DNA from: Solirubrobacteraceae bacterium
GTDB taxonomy: Bacteria; Actinomycetota; Thermoleophilia; Solirubrobacterales; Solirubrobacteraceae
Assembly (NCBI GenBank): GCA_030447505.1
Contig: JAUJOT010000008.1
Span: forward strand, 33,400-97,399
Direction: 5' to 3'
Length of the DNA stretch: 64,000 nt
The notes below the pieces were generated by a model, which ran no database searches, was not told the DNA's origin, and was given only the letters and a program-made list of their open reading frames with translations. The position numbers and the translations under genes were made by a program. The number at the start of each line of letters is the position of its first letter. Position 1 is the stretch's first letter. Positions 47,038-55,000 of this stretch are shown here, one piece after another.

Positions 47038-47894
47038 GCTGCCTCCTGAGCAAGGGTCGTGATCGGTCGGCACTGAAGGAGATGAACGTCGTCGCCGCTC
47101 CAGGCGAGCTCGAGGTCGACGGCGAAGCCGAGCTCCTGCTCGAGGTCGAGCGCGAGGCCCGCGGCCTCGCGCGCCTGCATGTCCGTGATCGAGGGCAGCC
47201 GGCGCAGCGGCGCGGGCACGTCGACCTCGCGGCTGCCGCCGGGCGCTCGCACGGTCATGCGGCGCTTGTCGGCGATCGTGCGCCGCGCGACCGCAAGCGA
47301 CGGGCGCCGCAGCGCCCACTCGTCGGGCGTCACGGTTCCGCCGACGATGCTCTCGCCGAGGCCGAAGGCCGCGTTGACGAGCACCTCGCCGCTGCGCGGG
47401 GTGACGGGATTGATGCTGAAGACGACCGCGGCCGCGTCGGCGGGGACGAGCAGCTGGACGAGCACCGGCAGCGGCACTCGCGGTGCTGTGAGCCCGCTCG
47501 CGCGCCGGTAGTGCAGCGCGCGCTCGGAGTGCGCCGAGGCCCGGCACTCGGCGATCGCGTCGAGCAGCTCGTCGATCCCGCGGACGCCGAGGATCGTCTC
47601 GTGCTGGCCTGCGAACGAGCTCTGCAGGCCATCCTCGTCGGCGGCGGAGGAGCGCACGGCGACGAGCGCGTCGTCGTCGGTGCCGGCGCGGTCGCCGAGC
47701 GCGGCGTAGGCGAGCTCGACCGCGATGCGATCGACGTCGCCGACGACGACGAAGCCGGGCGGGATCGGCAGGCGGTCGGCGAGCCGGGCAAGGGCGGCGG
47801 CCTTGCCGCCGGTACGCCGCGCGCTGATCGCGGCGGGATCCTCCAGCCAGAGGATCGGCTGGTGCTGCGCAGGCGTGTCAACGATCGTCGTCAT
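47034..47894 (-). CDS. PEP synthase/PPDK ATP-grasp domain protein (N-terminal half of a split dikinase)
   Basis: A 286-residue protein matching the pyruvate-phosphate dikinase N-terminal domain: TGGKAAALARLADRLPIPPGFVV, AVRSSAADEDGLQSSFAGQHETIL in pieces, VFSINPVTP, FGLGESIVGGTVTPD and ELAWSGDDVHLLQCRPIT. It binds ATP and passes phosphate to the mobile His of the partner. It lacks the His domain itself, and the next gene overlaps it by four bases (ATGA). Confidence 0.88.
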   Translation of the reverse strand: MTTIVDTPAQHQPILWLEDPAAISARRTGGKAAALARLADRLPIPPGFVVVGDVDRIAVELAYAALGDRAGTDDDALVAVRSSAADEDGLQSSFAGQHETILGVRGIDELLDAIAECRASAHSERALHYRRASGLTAPRVPLPVLVQLLVPADAAAVVFSINPVTPRSGEVLVNAAFGLGESIVGGTVTPDEWALRRPSLAVARRTIADKRRMTVRAPGGSREVDVPAPLRRLPSITDMQAREAAGLALDLEQELGFAVDLELAWSGDDVHLLQCRPITTLAQEAA

Positions 47895-48066
47895 GGTTTG
47901 CGCAGCTTCACATCGCGTTGACACCCCGGAAAGGAGGGTGGCCGGTGTCCCGTGGTGCGGCTGGCCGCACCGCCGCTTGCGCTGCGTCGCTCGGCTCGCG
48001 CGCGCTCTTGCGAGTAGCACGAGGCGACGCTGAACGCTCGCGCCGCTCAGTGGGTAGTCCGGTTGG

Positions 48067-48810
48067 ATGATCGCGCTCGCCAGCGTGCTGCTCGTCGCGC
48101 TCGTCTCGCTGCTGATCACGCGTGTCGCGACGATGGCGCTGACGCTGACGGGCCTATCACGCGAAGTCGCGCGTTTTCAGGCGCGCTCGGCGCTGTCAGG
48201 CGTCGGCTTTACGACGAGCGAGGCGGAGTCGGTCGTGACGCACCCGGTTCGGCGGCGCATCGTCCTCCTGCTGATGCTCGTCGGCAGTGCCGGGATCGTG
48301 ACGGTCATGGCGACGCTGCTGCTGTCGTTCGTCAACGCCGACCGCGAGCAGGCCCTGCTCCGGCTCGCCGTCCTTGCAGGCGGGCTCGCAGGCATCCTCG
48401 TCATCTCCAAGAGCCCGGCGGTCGACCGTTGGCTGTCGCGTGTGATCGCGCGCGGGCTCACGCGCTGGACCGACCTCGACGCACGCGATTACGAGCGGCT
48501 GCTGCACCTCGGAGGCGACTTCGCCGTCATCGAGATGGTGGTCCAGCCCGAGGGCTGGCTCGCCGGCTGCACGCTCGCAGAGCTCAACCTCCGCGACGAG
48601 GGCGTCGCCGTGCTCGGCGTGCAGCGCCCGGATGACAGCTACGTCGGCTCGCCGATCTGGGCAACGCGCGTCAACCCGCACGACACGCTCGTGCTCTATG
48701 GGCCTGCCGCCCGGCTGGCGGAGCTCGACCAGCGTCCGAAGGGCAGCCGCGGAGACGACGCGCATCAGCGCGCCGTCTCCGAGCAGAGCGCCGCTGTCTC
48801 GCCGCCCTAG
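48067..48810 (+). CDS. Membrane protein with TrkA C-terminal domain
   Basis: A 247-residue protein. Three hydrophobic segments (LASVLLVALVSLLITRVA, IVLLLMLVGSAGIVTVMATLLL, LRLAVLAGGLAGILVI) flank ARSALSGVGFTTSEAESV, a TrkH-like pore signature. The C-terminal 80 residues are a TrkA_C/RCK_C domain (LAGCTLAELNLRDEGVAVLGVQRPD, PHDTLVLYGP). A role in potassium or other ion transport or its gating is likely. It is convergent with the RTX gene (13 bases). Confidence 0.78.
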   Translation: MIALASVLLVALVSLLITRVATMALTLTGLSREVARFQARSALSGVGFTTSEAESVVTHPVRRRIVLLLMLVGSAGIVTVMATLLLSFVNADREQALLRLAVLAGGLAGILVISKSPAVDRWLSRVIARGLTRWTDLDARDYERLLHLGGDFAVIEMVVQPEGWLAGCTLAELNLRDEGVAVLGVQRPDDSYVGSPIWATRVNPHDTLVLYGPAARLAELDQRPKGSRGDDAHQRAVSEQSAAVSPP

Positions 48811-48823
48811 CTTCCGGCTGGCG

Positions 48824-49663
48824 CTACCGCTTGCCCTTCTTGATCAGCCGCAGCCTGAAGACGCGCTCGCAACGGATCGCCCGGTCCCTCGAGTCGGCGC
48901 GCACGACGTCGCGGCCGCTGCCGCAGTTGATGATCTCGACGCTGCCGTTGGCGGCGTCGATCACGTCGCGTCCGGAGCCGCCGAAGTAGCGGTTGCGGCC
49001 GTCGCCACCGTCGATGCGGTCGTTGCCGCTGCCGCCGCTCAGGCGGTCGCCGTCCAGGCCGCCCGACAGCCGGTCGTTGCCCGCGCCGCCGATGAGGCTG
49101 TCCGCGCCGTCGCCGCCCGACAGGCGGTCGGACTGGTCGCCGCCGCGAAGCTCGTCGCGTCCCAGGCCGCCCTCGAGGAAGTCGACGCCATCGCCACCGC
49201 TCAGCTCGTCGTCGCCGCGGCCGCCGTTCATGTCGTCGGGCCCGTCCTCGCCGAACAGCTCATCGTCTCCGAGCGCCCCGGACAGGAAGTCAAAGCCGTC
49301 GCCGCCGAAGATGCGGTCGTCATCGGCTCCGCCGGTCAGGTCGTCGGGTCCGCGCTCGCCGAAGATCCTGTCGCGCCCCGAGCCGCCCTGGATCTCGTCG
49401 AAGCCGTCGCCGCCGCGCAGGCAGTCGTCGCCCTGCAGCGCGTTGACGACGTCGTCACCGCCGAGGGCCAGGATACGATCGGGGTTCCCCGTTCCGTTGA
49501 GCGTGTCAGCGCCCGCCGTCCCGAGGATCGGCGCCTGCGACTCGTTCGGACAGGCCTGCGAACCGCCGCCCTGGGCGCCGGCGGACACGCCGAGCGTGAG
49601 CGACAAGCCGACGGCGAGAACGCCGCCGCAGATGAGATGAAACGAGGGTGAGCTGGCGAGCAT
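48824..49663 (-). CDS. Secreted calcium-binding RTX-repeat protein
   Basis: A 279-residue protein with a signal peptide (residues 1-31: FHLICGGVLAVGLSLTLGVSAGA) and about twelve nonapeptide repeats of GGxGxDxLx type (GGDGFDEIQ, GGSGRDRIF, GGADDDRIF, and so on), which form a calcium-binding beta roll. There is no catalytic domain. The C-terminus holds two Cys and a basic tail (LIKKGKR). ATG 49663 with AGGAGG upstream. Confidence 0.9.
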   Translation of the reverse strand: MLASSPSFHLICGGVLAVGLSLTLGVSAGAQGGGSQACPNESQAPILGTAGADTLNGTGNPDRILALGGDDVVNALQGDDCLRGGDGFDEIQGGSGRDRIFGERGPDDLTGGADDDRIFGGDGFDFLSGALGDDELFGEDGPDDMNGGRGDDELSGGDGVDFLEGGLGRDELRGGDQSDRLSGGDGADSLIGGAGNDRLSGGLDGDRLSGGSGNDRIDGGDGRNRYFGGSGRDVIDAANGSVEIINCGSGRDVVRADSRDRAIRCERVFRLRLIKKGKR

Positions 49664-49802
49664 GTGCGGCCTCCTGGTGAGAACGAGCGACGCCGGGCTA
49701 CCCCTGCGCTCGCTCCACAAACGTCATCGGCCTCTCGCTCGGTGGCTTCCCGTGCAGGCGCTCGGACGAGCGCGAACGCGCCGCCGGCCCCCGCGTCGCC
49801 GA

Positions 49803-50567
49803 TCACAGGAGCTGTAGAAGCGCCGTGTAGGCCAGCGCGCCGCCGGCGAACGGCCAGAACTGCGCGCGGCGCTCGCCCGGCAGCTCCTCCTTGAAGACGT
49901 TGAGCACGACGCCGCCGGCGATGAACGCGATCACAAGCGCGATCACCCGCTCGGATATCTCGATCGTGATCCCGGCGAGCCACCCGACGAGAACCGCAGC
50001 GGCGACGATCCACCGGCCGACGTGGTCATAGGAGTCGCGGTGGTGCTCGCGCAGCCCGATGTCGTTGATGACGAAGTGCACGCCGAGAGCGACCGTGTAG
50101 AGGACGATCGCGTCGATCTCGCTGAGCTCCTCGCGCAGCAGCAGGTAGCCGATGACCGCGTTGTACGCCGCGAACGACGCGATGCTCAGCCAGAACGCCT
50201 CGCTGGTCGTGCGGTCCTCTCCGGTCTGGTCGCAGCGACTGCGGCGTGAGGACAGCGCGTGCTTCTCGACGCCGTAGAAGACGGTCAAGCCGATCAACGC
50301 GACGAGGTAGACGTGATGCTCGAGGAACTCGAGCAGGGGCCCGCGCGCGGCCTCGGCCTCAGCGCCGCGCTCGCCCTCGATGCTGGCCTGGCCCTCGGCC
50401 AGCTCGGGCAGCAGGTGCACGAAGACGTACGCCACGGAGATCCCGCCTGCGAGCGACAGCCAGCGGCTGCGCGGAACCACCCTGAGGAACCGCAACTGCG
50501 CGGCGGACAGGTGCGCCGCGGCAAGCACGAGCGCAGCGATCAGCGCGGCGATCTCCTGGTCATCCAT
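49803..50567 (-). CDS. ZIP-like integral membrane protein
   Basis: A 254-residue protein with about seven hydrophobic segments. GGISVAYVFVHLLPELAEGQ and ALVIAFIAGGVVLNVFKEELPGE resemble helices IV-V and VII of ZIP metal permeases, but the canonical H-x-x-x-E pair is only partly present. A loop with HDR/Glu-rich residues (GERGAEAEAARGP) follows helix 3. Metal transport is a tentative call. ATG 50567. Confidence 0.65.
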   Translation of the reverse strand: MDDQEIAALIAALVLAAAHLSAAQLRFLRVVPRSRWLSLAGGISVAYVFVHLLPELAEGQASIEGERGAEAEAARGPLLEFLEHHVYLVALIGLTVFYGVEKHALSSRRSRCDQTGEDRTTSEAFWLSIASFAAYNAVIGYLLLREELSEIDAIVLYTVALGVHFVINDIGLREHHRDSYDHVGRWIVAAAVLVGWLAGITIEISERVIALVIAFIAGGVVLNVFKEELPGERRAQFWPFAGGALAYTALLQLL

Positions 50568-50626
50568 GTCGCGCCGCCCTACCCGCGCAGCGCCTATCGA
50601 TGCGCCCTTCGCCCGCGCGCTCGAGC

Positions 50627-51370
50627 TCAGGCGACGATGTACGCGGAGAGCACCGAGTACACGACGAGCTCGGTGACGAGCACCGCGGCGCCGAGCGTGT
50701 CGCCGGTGCGACCGCCGACGAGGCGCCGCGCCAGCAGCGCGATCGCTGCCGCCGCGATCGCCGCGCCCACGATCGCGCAGGCGCCTGCTCCTGGCCCGGC
50801 GGCGGCAAGCGCGACCGCGACCGCGGCGACAGAGCCGATCGCGAACGTCGTCCGGTCGGCGCAGAACGACGCGCCCAGGCCGTCCTCGCGGGCGGGCGCG
50901 ACGAAGGCCAGCTGAGCGAGCGCCGCCCAGCGCCCGAGCGCATGGCCGCAGACGAGTGCGCCCGTGGCCTCGGCGGGCGAGAGGCGCGCGAGCGCCGCTG
51001 TCGCGAGCAGCGCGAAGGCGATCAGCGCGAGCCCTCCGTAGGCGCCGATCCCGGCGTCGCGCATCGCCGCCAGGCGGCCCGTCAGGTCGCCGCGCACGCC
51101 GAGACCGTCGACTGCGTCGGCAAGGCCGTCGTGGTGCAGCCCGCCCGTGAGGATCGCCGACACGGTGAGCGCGAAGGCGGCGCCGTAGACGCCGCCCAGC
51201 AGCGCTTCGGCGAGCCCGTAGGCGGCGGCCGCGACGGCGCCGACGAGCCCGCCGACGAGGGGGAACCACAGCGCGGCGCCGCGGTTGCTTGCGTCGCGCA
51301 GCTCGCGCCGGCCGATCGGCACGATCGTGAGCAGCCCGACCGCCGCGCGCGCCTCGTCGACGACCGTCAT
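50627..51370 (-). CDS. cobS: Adenosylcobinamide-GDP ribazoletransferase (cobalamin synthase)
   Basis: A 247-residue membrane enzyme that joins adenosylcobinamide-GDP and alpha-ribazole(-phosphate). The signature GGLHHDGLADAVDGLG with acidic metal ligands is at residues about 75-90; LTGRLAAMRDAGIGAYG, CGHALGRWAA and the polytopic hydrophobic profile agree. The ATG at 51370 overlaps the bluB-cobT stop (ATGA), so they form one operon on the minus strand. Confidence 0.95.
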   Translation of the reverse strand: MTVVDEARAAVGLLTIVPIGRRELRDASNRGAALWFPLVGGLVGAVAAAAYGLAEALLGGVYGAAFALTVSAILTGGLHHDGLADAVDGLGVRGDLTGRLAAMRDAGIGAYGGLALIAFALLATAALARLSPAEATGALVCGHALGRWAALAQLAFVAPAREDGLGASFCADRTTFAIGSVAAVAVALAAAGPGAGACAIVGAAIAAAAIALLARRLVGGRTGDTLGAAVLVTELVVYSVLSAYIVA

Positions 51371-53163
51371 CGCTGCATGTCGTCGACGCCGGCCTCGACG
51401 AACGTCGCCATCTGCGCGTGCAGCAGGCCGGCGCGCTCGACGAGCGGCAGGGCGACGAGCGCGCCCGAGGCCTCGCCCAGGCGCATGCGCAGATCGAGCA
51501 GCGGCTCGAGGCCGAGCTCGGTGAGCACGAGCTGATGCCCCGGTTCCGCTGACAGGTGGCCTGCGAAGAGGCCGGCGCCGGCGGCGGGCTGCAGGCGCGT
51601 GGCGGCGAGCGCGGCGACGGCCGTCGCGTAGCCGTCGAGGACGACCGGCAGACGGCGCTTCCAGGCCTCGAGCACGGCGCCGGCGAGCGCCGCGAGCTCG
51701 GCGCCGCCGGCGGCGGCGAGCATCTGCTCGGGCGTCGCCGCGCCTGAGTGGCGCGCGACGGTGGCGTCGACGACGGCGCGCTTTCGGTCCAGGCCCGCCG
51801 CGTCGAGGCCGGTGCCGCGCCCGACGGTCGCGCTCGCGGGCGCGCCGGTCAGCAGCGACGCGAGCGCCGCCGCGGTCGCGCTGTTGCCGATGCCGATCTC
51901 GCCGAGCACGAGGCAGTCGACGCCGCCGGCCGCGAGCTGCGCCGCGAGCTCTGCGCCTGCCTGCAGAGCTTGCTGCAGCTGCGATGCGGTCAGGCCGGCC
52001 TCGGCCGTCATGTCGGCGCTGCCGTGAACGACCTTGCGGTCGAGCACGCCGTCGGGGGTCGGGCCGCGCAGGCCGAGGTCGGCGACGAGCAGCCGGTGGC
52101 CTGCGTCGCGCGCGAGCACCCCCACCGCGGTCTCGCCGCGCGCCGCTGCGGCCGCGACCTGGGCCGAGACCTCGCTGCCGAACAGGCTCGTGCGGTGCGC
52201 GGTGTGGCCGTGGTCGGCGGCGCAGACCAGTACGCCGGCGCGGATCCGCGGCGGCGGCGGCTCGCCGCTGGCGGCCGCCCAGCGCTCGATCAGCGGCTCG
52301 AGTGCGCCGAGGCTGCCGCCGGGCTTGACGAGCCGGTCGGAGCGGTCGCGGGCGGCGATCGCAGCGGCGCGATCGGGGGCGCGCGCAGCCGCGGCGCCGG
52401 CGACGTCCCGGTCGCGGTCGCCGTCGCCGGGCTGCGCCTGCCAGCGCTCGGCCATGACGACGCGCTCGAGCGGCAGCCGGGCCGCCCAGCCGCTCGTCTC
52501 GAGCCCCGGCCGCAGCGGCCGCTCGTCCGGCCAGCCGATGCAGAGGTAGGCGATCGGGTCGACCTGCGCGGGGATTGCGAGGATCGCGCGGAGGTCCGCC
52601 AGCCGGTAGAAGCTCACCCAGCCGACGCCGAGCCCCTCGGCGCGCGCTGCGAGCCAGAGGTTCTCGATCGCGCAGGCCGTCGAGTAGACGTCGGTCTCCG
52701 GGATCGTGCCGCGGCCGAGGATCTCCTCGCCGGGGCTGCCGTGGTGGCAGCAGACGCAGACGCCGAGCGGTGCCTCGACGATCCCCTCGATCTTCTGGTC
52801 GAGGAACTGGTGCGCGCGCTCGTCGAAGCGGTCGGCCTGGCGCAGGCGCTCGCGCGCGGCGACGTCGCGGATCGCGATGCGCGGCTCGCTGGCGCGGATG
52901 ACGATCAGCCGCCACGGCTGCATGAGCCCGACCGAGGGCGCGCGGTGCGCCGCGGTCAGCACCCGCTCGAGCACGTCGTCGGGCACTCGCTCCGGGCGGA
53001 AGCGGCGGATGTCGCGGCGCTCGGCGATGACGCGATGCACGGCGTCGAGCGCGTCGTCGTCGTAGCGCCAGCCGCGCGGATCGGCGGCACGCTGCGCTGC
53101 GCGGGAGGGATCGTGCCCCGGGGGCGTCGCCGGCCGGTGCAAGCGCGTCGCGTCGTCGCTCAT
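51367..53163 (-). CDS. BluB-CobT fusion: DMB synthase and NaMN:DMB phosphoribosyltransferase
   Basis: A 598-residue two-domain protein. Residues about 30-245 are BluB (ERRDIRRFRPERVPDDVLERVL, AHRAPSVGLMQPWRLIVI, GWVSFYRLADLRAILAIP), which makes 5,6-dimethylbenzimidazole from FMNH2 and oxygen. Residues about 255-598 are CobT (RLVKPGGSLGALEPLIERW, CAADHGHTAHRTS, GEIGIGNSATAAAL, GYATAVAALAA), which attaches the ribose phosphate. The fusion couples synthesis and activation of the lower ligand. ATG 53163; upstream in-frame codons fall in the riboswitch of the opposite strand and are not homologous. Confidence 0.93.
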   Translation of the reverse strand: MSDDATRLHRPATPPGHDPSRAAQRAADPRGWRYDDDALDAVHRVIAERRDIRRFRPERVPDDVLERVLTAAHRAPSVGLMQPWRLIVIRASEPRIAIRDVAARERLRQADRFDERAHQFLDQKIEGIVEAPLGVCVCCHHGSPGEEILGRGTIPETDVYSTACAIENLWLAARAEGLGVGWVSFYRLADLRAILAIPAQVDPIAYLCIGWPDERPLRPGLETSGWAARLPLERVVMAERWQAQPGDGDRDRDVAGAAAARAPDRAAAIAARDRSDRLVKPGGSLGALEPLIERWAAASGEPPPPRIRAGVLVCAADHGHTAHRTSLFGSEVSAQVAAAAARGETAVGVLARDAGHRLLVADLGLRGPTPDGVLDRKVVHGSADMTAEAGLTASQLQQALQAGAELAAQLAAGGVDCLVLGEIGIGNSATAAALASLLTGAPASATVGRGTGLDAAGLDRKRAVVDATVARHSGAATPEQMLAAAGGAELAALAGAVLEAWKRRLPVVLDGYATAVAALAATRLQPAAGAGLFAGHLSAEPGHQLVLTELGLEPLLDLRMRLGEASGALVALPLVERAGLLHAQMATFVEAGVDDMQR

Positions 53164-53217
53164 GCGTCGGCGACACGGTAGTCGAGTGGCACGGCGGCAT
53201 GGCGCTCGGCCGCTGCG

Positions 53218-53330
53218 CGCGCTAGGGTCCGAGGCGTCAGCGCGACGGCGCGAGGAAGCCGGTGGGAATCCGGGACGGTTGCGCCACTGTGACGGGGCGA
53301 TGCCCCGCAAGTCAGGAACTCGACCGTCGC
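53218..53330 (+). promoter_or_regulatory. Cobalamin riboswitch upstream of cbtB
   Basis: The conserved cobalamin aptamer core is present: GAGGAAGCCGGTGGGAAT and CCGGGACGG, followed by GCCACTGTGACGGGG, a short GGGGC...GCCCC hairpin and AAGTCAGGAACTC. It lies on the plus strand about 45 bases before the cbtB ATG, with AGGAGG between. It should lower cbtBA expression when cobalamin is plentiful. The boundaries are approximate; the bluB-cobT operon is read from the opposite strand and does not contain it. Confidence 0.92.
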
Positions 53331-53375
53331 GGCACCTTCCACGAGGGACGCACCATCCCCAGGAGGCCTTCACCG

Positions 53376-53564
53376 ATGGATCAAGCAGCCAACGTCCAGC
53401 CGTTTCCGCTTCGTCAGCTTCTTCCGGCGCTGCTGCTCGGCGTGCTGTTCGTGCTCGCGATCTACCTCGTGCAGTACGACCAGGGCGCCCTCTCCCAGAG
53501 CGGCTCGTTGCTTCACGAGCTCATGCATGACGGGCGCCACCTGCTCGGCGTGCCCTGTCACTAG
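53376..53564 (+). CDS. cbtB: Cobalt transporter subunit CbtB
   Basis: A 62-residue protein with one transmembrane segment (LLPALLLGVLFVLAIYLVQY) and the CbtB metal-binding tail HELMHDGRHLLGVPCH with four His and one Cys. It works with CbtA in cobalt uptake. ATG 53376 follows AGGAGG and the cobalamin riboswitch. Confidence 0.92.
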   Translation: MDQAANVQPFPLRQLLPALLLGVLFVLAIYLVQYDQGALSQSGSLLHELMHDGRHLLGVPCH

Positions 53565-53585
53565 CCTCCAGACCGGACGCAGCTC

Positions 53586-54341
53586 GTGGTCTGGACCCTC
53601 GTTCGCAGGGGCCTCGTCGTCGGCGCCCTCGCGGGGCTGCTCGCCGGCGCCTTCGCGTTCGTCTTCGGCGAGCCGCTGATCCAGGACGCGATCGACATCG
53701 AGAACGCCGCGAGCGCGCACGCAAGCCTGTCGTCGATCCCGTTCGCCCAGGCCGGCGACTGGGTCGTCGGCCGGGGCGAGCAGCGCGGCGGGCTGTTTCT
53801 CGCGACGGCGCTGTACGGGATCGCGGCCGGCGGGCTGTTCTCGATCGCCTTCGCCGCGCTGCGCGGCCGCGGCTCGCAGCGCAGCGACTGGGAGCTCGCG
53901 ACGCGCCTGGCGGGTGCGATCTTCGTCGCGATCGTGCTCGTGCCGTTCGTCAAGTACCCGCCCAACCCGCCGGCGGTCGGCGACGCCGAGACGATCGCGC
54001 ATCGCACGACGTACTACCTGATCCTGCTCGTCGGCTCGGCGCTGGCGATGTTCGCCGCAGCGCGCGTCATGTGGGCGCTGCGGCGCGACGCGCCGCCGTG
54101 GGCGCGGCCGCTGGCCGGCGCCGGGACGTTCGTGGCCGTCGCCGGTGGACTGGCGCTCGCGCTGCCGGGCGTCGAGGAGCTTCCGAAGGACTTCCCGGCG
54201 GCGCTGATCTGGGAGTTCCGGCTCAGCTCGCTCGGCACGCAGGCGGTGTTGTGGGCAGCGCTGGGGATCGGCTTCGGCATCGCGACGATGCGGGCGGCCG
54301 CGGCGACGACGGCGAGCACCCGGGCGACGTCGAGCGCATGA
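53586..54341 (+). CDS. cbtA: Cobalt transporter subunit CbtA
   Basis: A 251-residue membrane protein with about five transmembrane helices. LVVGALAGLLAGAFAFVFGEPLIQDAI near the N-terminus, FVKYPPNPPAVGD in the middle and LPGVEELPKDFPAALIWEFRLSSLG near the end are CbtA features. The start is GTG 53586, 21 bases after cbtB. It is probably riboswitch-controlled together with cbtB. Confidence 0.92.
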   Translation: MVWTLVRRGLVVGALAGLLAGAFAFVFGEPLIQDAIDIENAASAHASLSSIPFAQAGDWVVGRGEQRGGLFLATALYGIAAGGLFSIAFAALRGRGSQRSDWELATRLAGAIFVAIVLVPFVKYPPNPPAVGDAETIAHRTTYYLILLVGSALAMFAAARVMWALRRDAPPWARPLAGAGTFVAVAGGLALALPGVEELPKDFPAALIWEFRLSSLGTQAVLWAALGIGFGIATMRAAAATTASTRATSSA

Positions 54342-54346
54342 GGGGC

Positions 54347-54389
54347 GTGTGCCGAACAGATCGCGGTCGGCGAGCACGATTCGGCACAC
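54347..54389 (+). repeat. 10-bp perfect inverted repeat between cbtA and the phosphatase gene
   Basis: GTGTGCCGAA (54347-54356) and TTCGGCACAC (54380-54389) are exact complements separated by 23 bases, lying five bases after the cbtA stop. It could be an operator or a stem that masks or spaces the following start. Confidence 0.7.
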
Positions 54390-54399
54390 CCGCGGTCGC

Positions 54400-54966
54400 G
54401 TGAGGCGCCTGCTGTTCATCCGCCATGCATCGACCGACGCCGTGCGTCGCGCCGCGTTTCCCGTCGACGAGCCGCTCGACGACGCCGGCCGGACGTCGGC
54501 CGCGGGGCTCGCGGGGCGGCTCGGACGCGGTGAGGCGATGAGCAGCCCTGCGCTGCGCGCCCGTGAGACGGCCGCCGCGGTGGGGCTCGACGCCGCGATC
54601 GAGCCGCTGATCGGCGAGTGCGACTTCGGCTCGTGGGCGGGGCGCACGTTGGCCGAGGTACACGAGGACGATCCCGACGGCGCGGGCGTCTGGCTGACCG
54701 ACCCCGATGCGTGCCCGCACGGCGGCGAGTCGCTGCGCGCGCTGCTGGTGCGGGTCGGCGCCTGGATGGATTCGCAGGCGGCGCGCGACGGGCGCGCGAT
54801 CGCCGTGACCCATGCCGGCGTCGTGAAGGCGGCGGTCGTGCATGCCCTCGGCGCGCCGGCGGCGGCGTTCTGGCGCGTCGACGTGACGCCGCTCGCGGTC
54901 ACCGAGATGCACGCGCACGACGGTCGCTGGACGGTGGCGCGCGTCAACGCGGAGGTACCGTCGTGA
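54400..54966 (+). CDS. cobC: Histidine phosphatase, alpha-ribazole-phosphatase-like (CobC)
   Basis: A 188-residue histidine phosphatase. The catalytic motif FIRHAST is at residues 6-12, with AGRTSAAGLAGRL, SSPALRARETA, the acid region LIGECDFGSWAGRTLAEVHE and the second His in AVTHAGVVKA. Its place in the B12 operon supports dephosphorylation of alpha-ribazole 5'-phosphate or of the final nucleotide loop. GTG 54400 lies after the inverted repeat; GTG 54349 would add 17 residues and fall inside it. Confidence 0.83.
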   Translation: MRRLLFIRHASTDAVRRAAFPVDEPLDDAGRTSAAGLAGRLGRGEAMSSPALRARETAAAVGLDAAIEPLIGECDFGSWAGRTLAEVHEDDPDGAGVWLTDPDACPHGGESLRALLVRVGAWMDSQAARDGRAIAVTHAGVVKAAVVHALGAPAAAFWRVDVTPLAVTEMHAHDGRWTVARVNAEVPS

Positions 54967-55000
54967 GACGGCGCGGGTCGAGGCAACCGGAGGATGACCG

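Noticed and set aside
45244..47049. A 601-codon plus-strand frame opposite the PEP-utilising gene
   Set aside because: The minus-strand reading has clear catalytic motifs; the plus frame is Arg/Asp/Leu repeats typical of antisense.
47917..47950. TTGACA box near the dikinase start as a plus-strand promoter
   Set aside because: No -10 element at suitable spacing and it faces away from the dikinase gene.
48063..49651. Plus-strand frames with Ser/Pro repeats opposite the RTX gene
   Set aside because: They mirror the periodic RTX nonapeptides on the minus strand.
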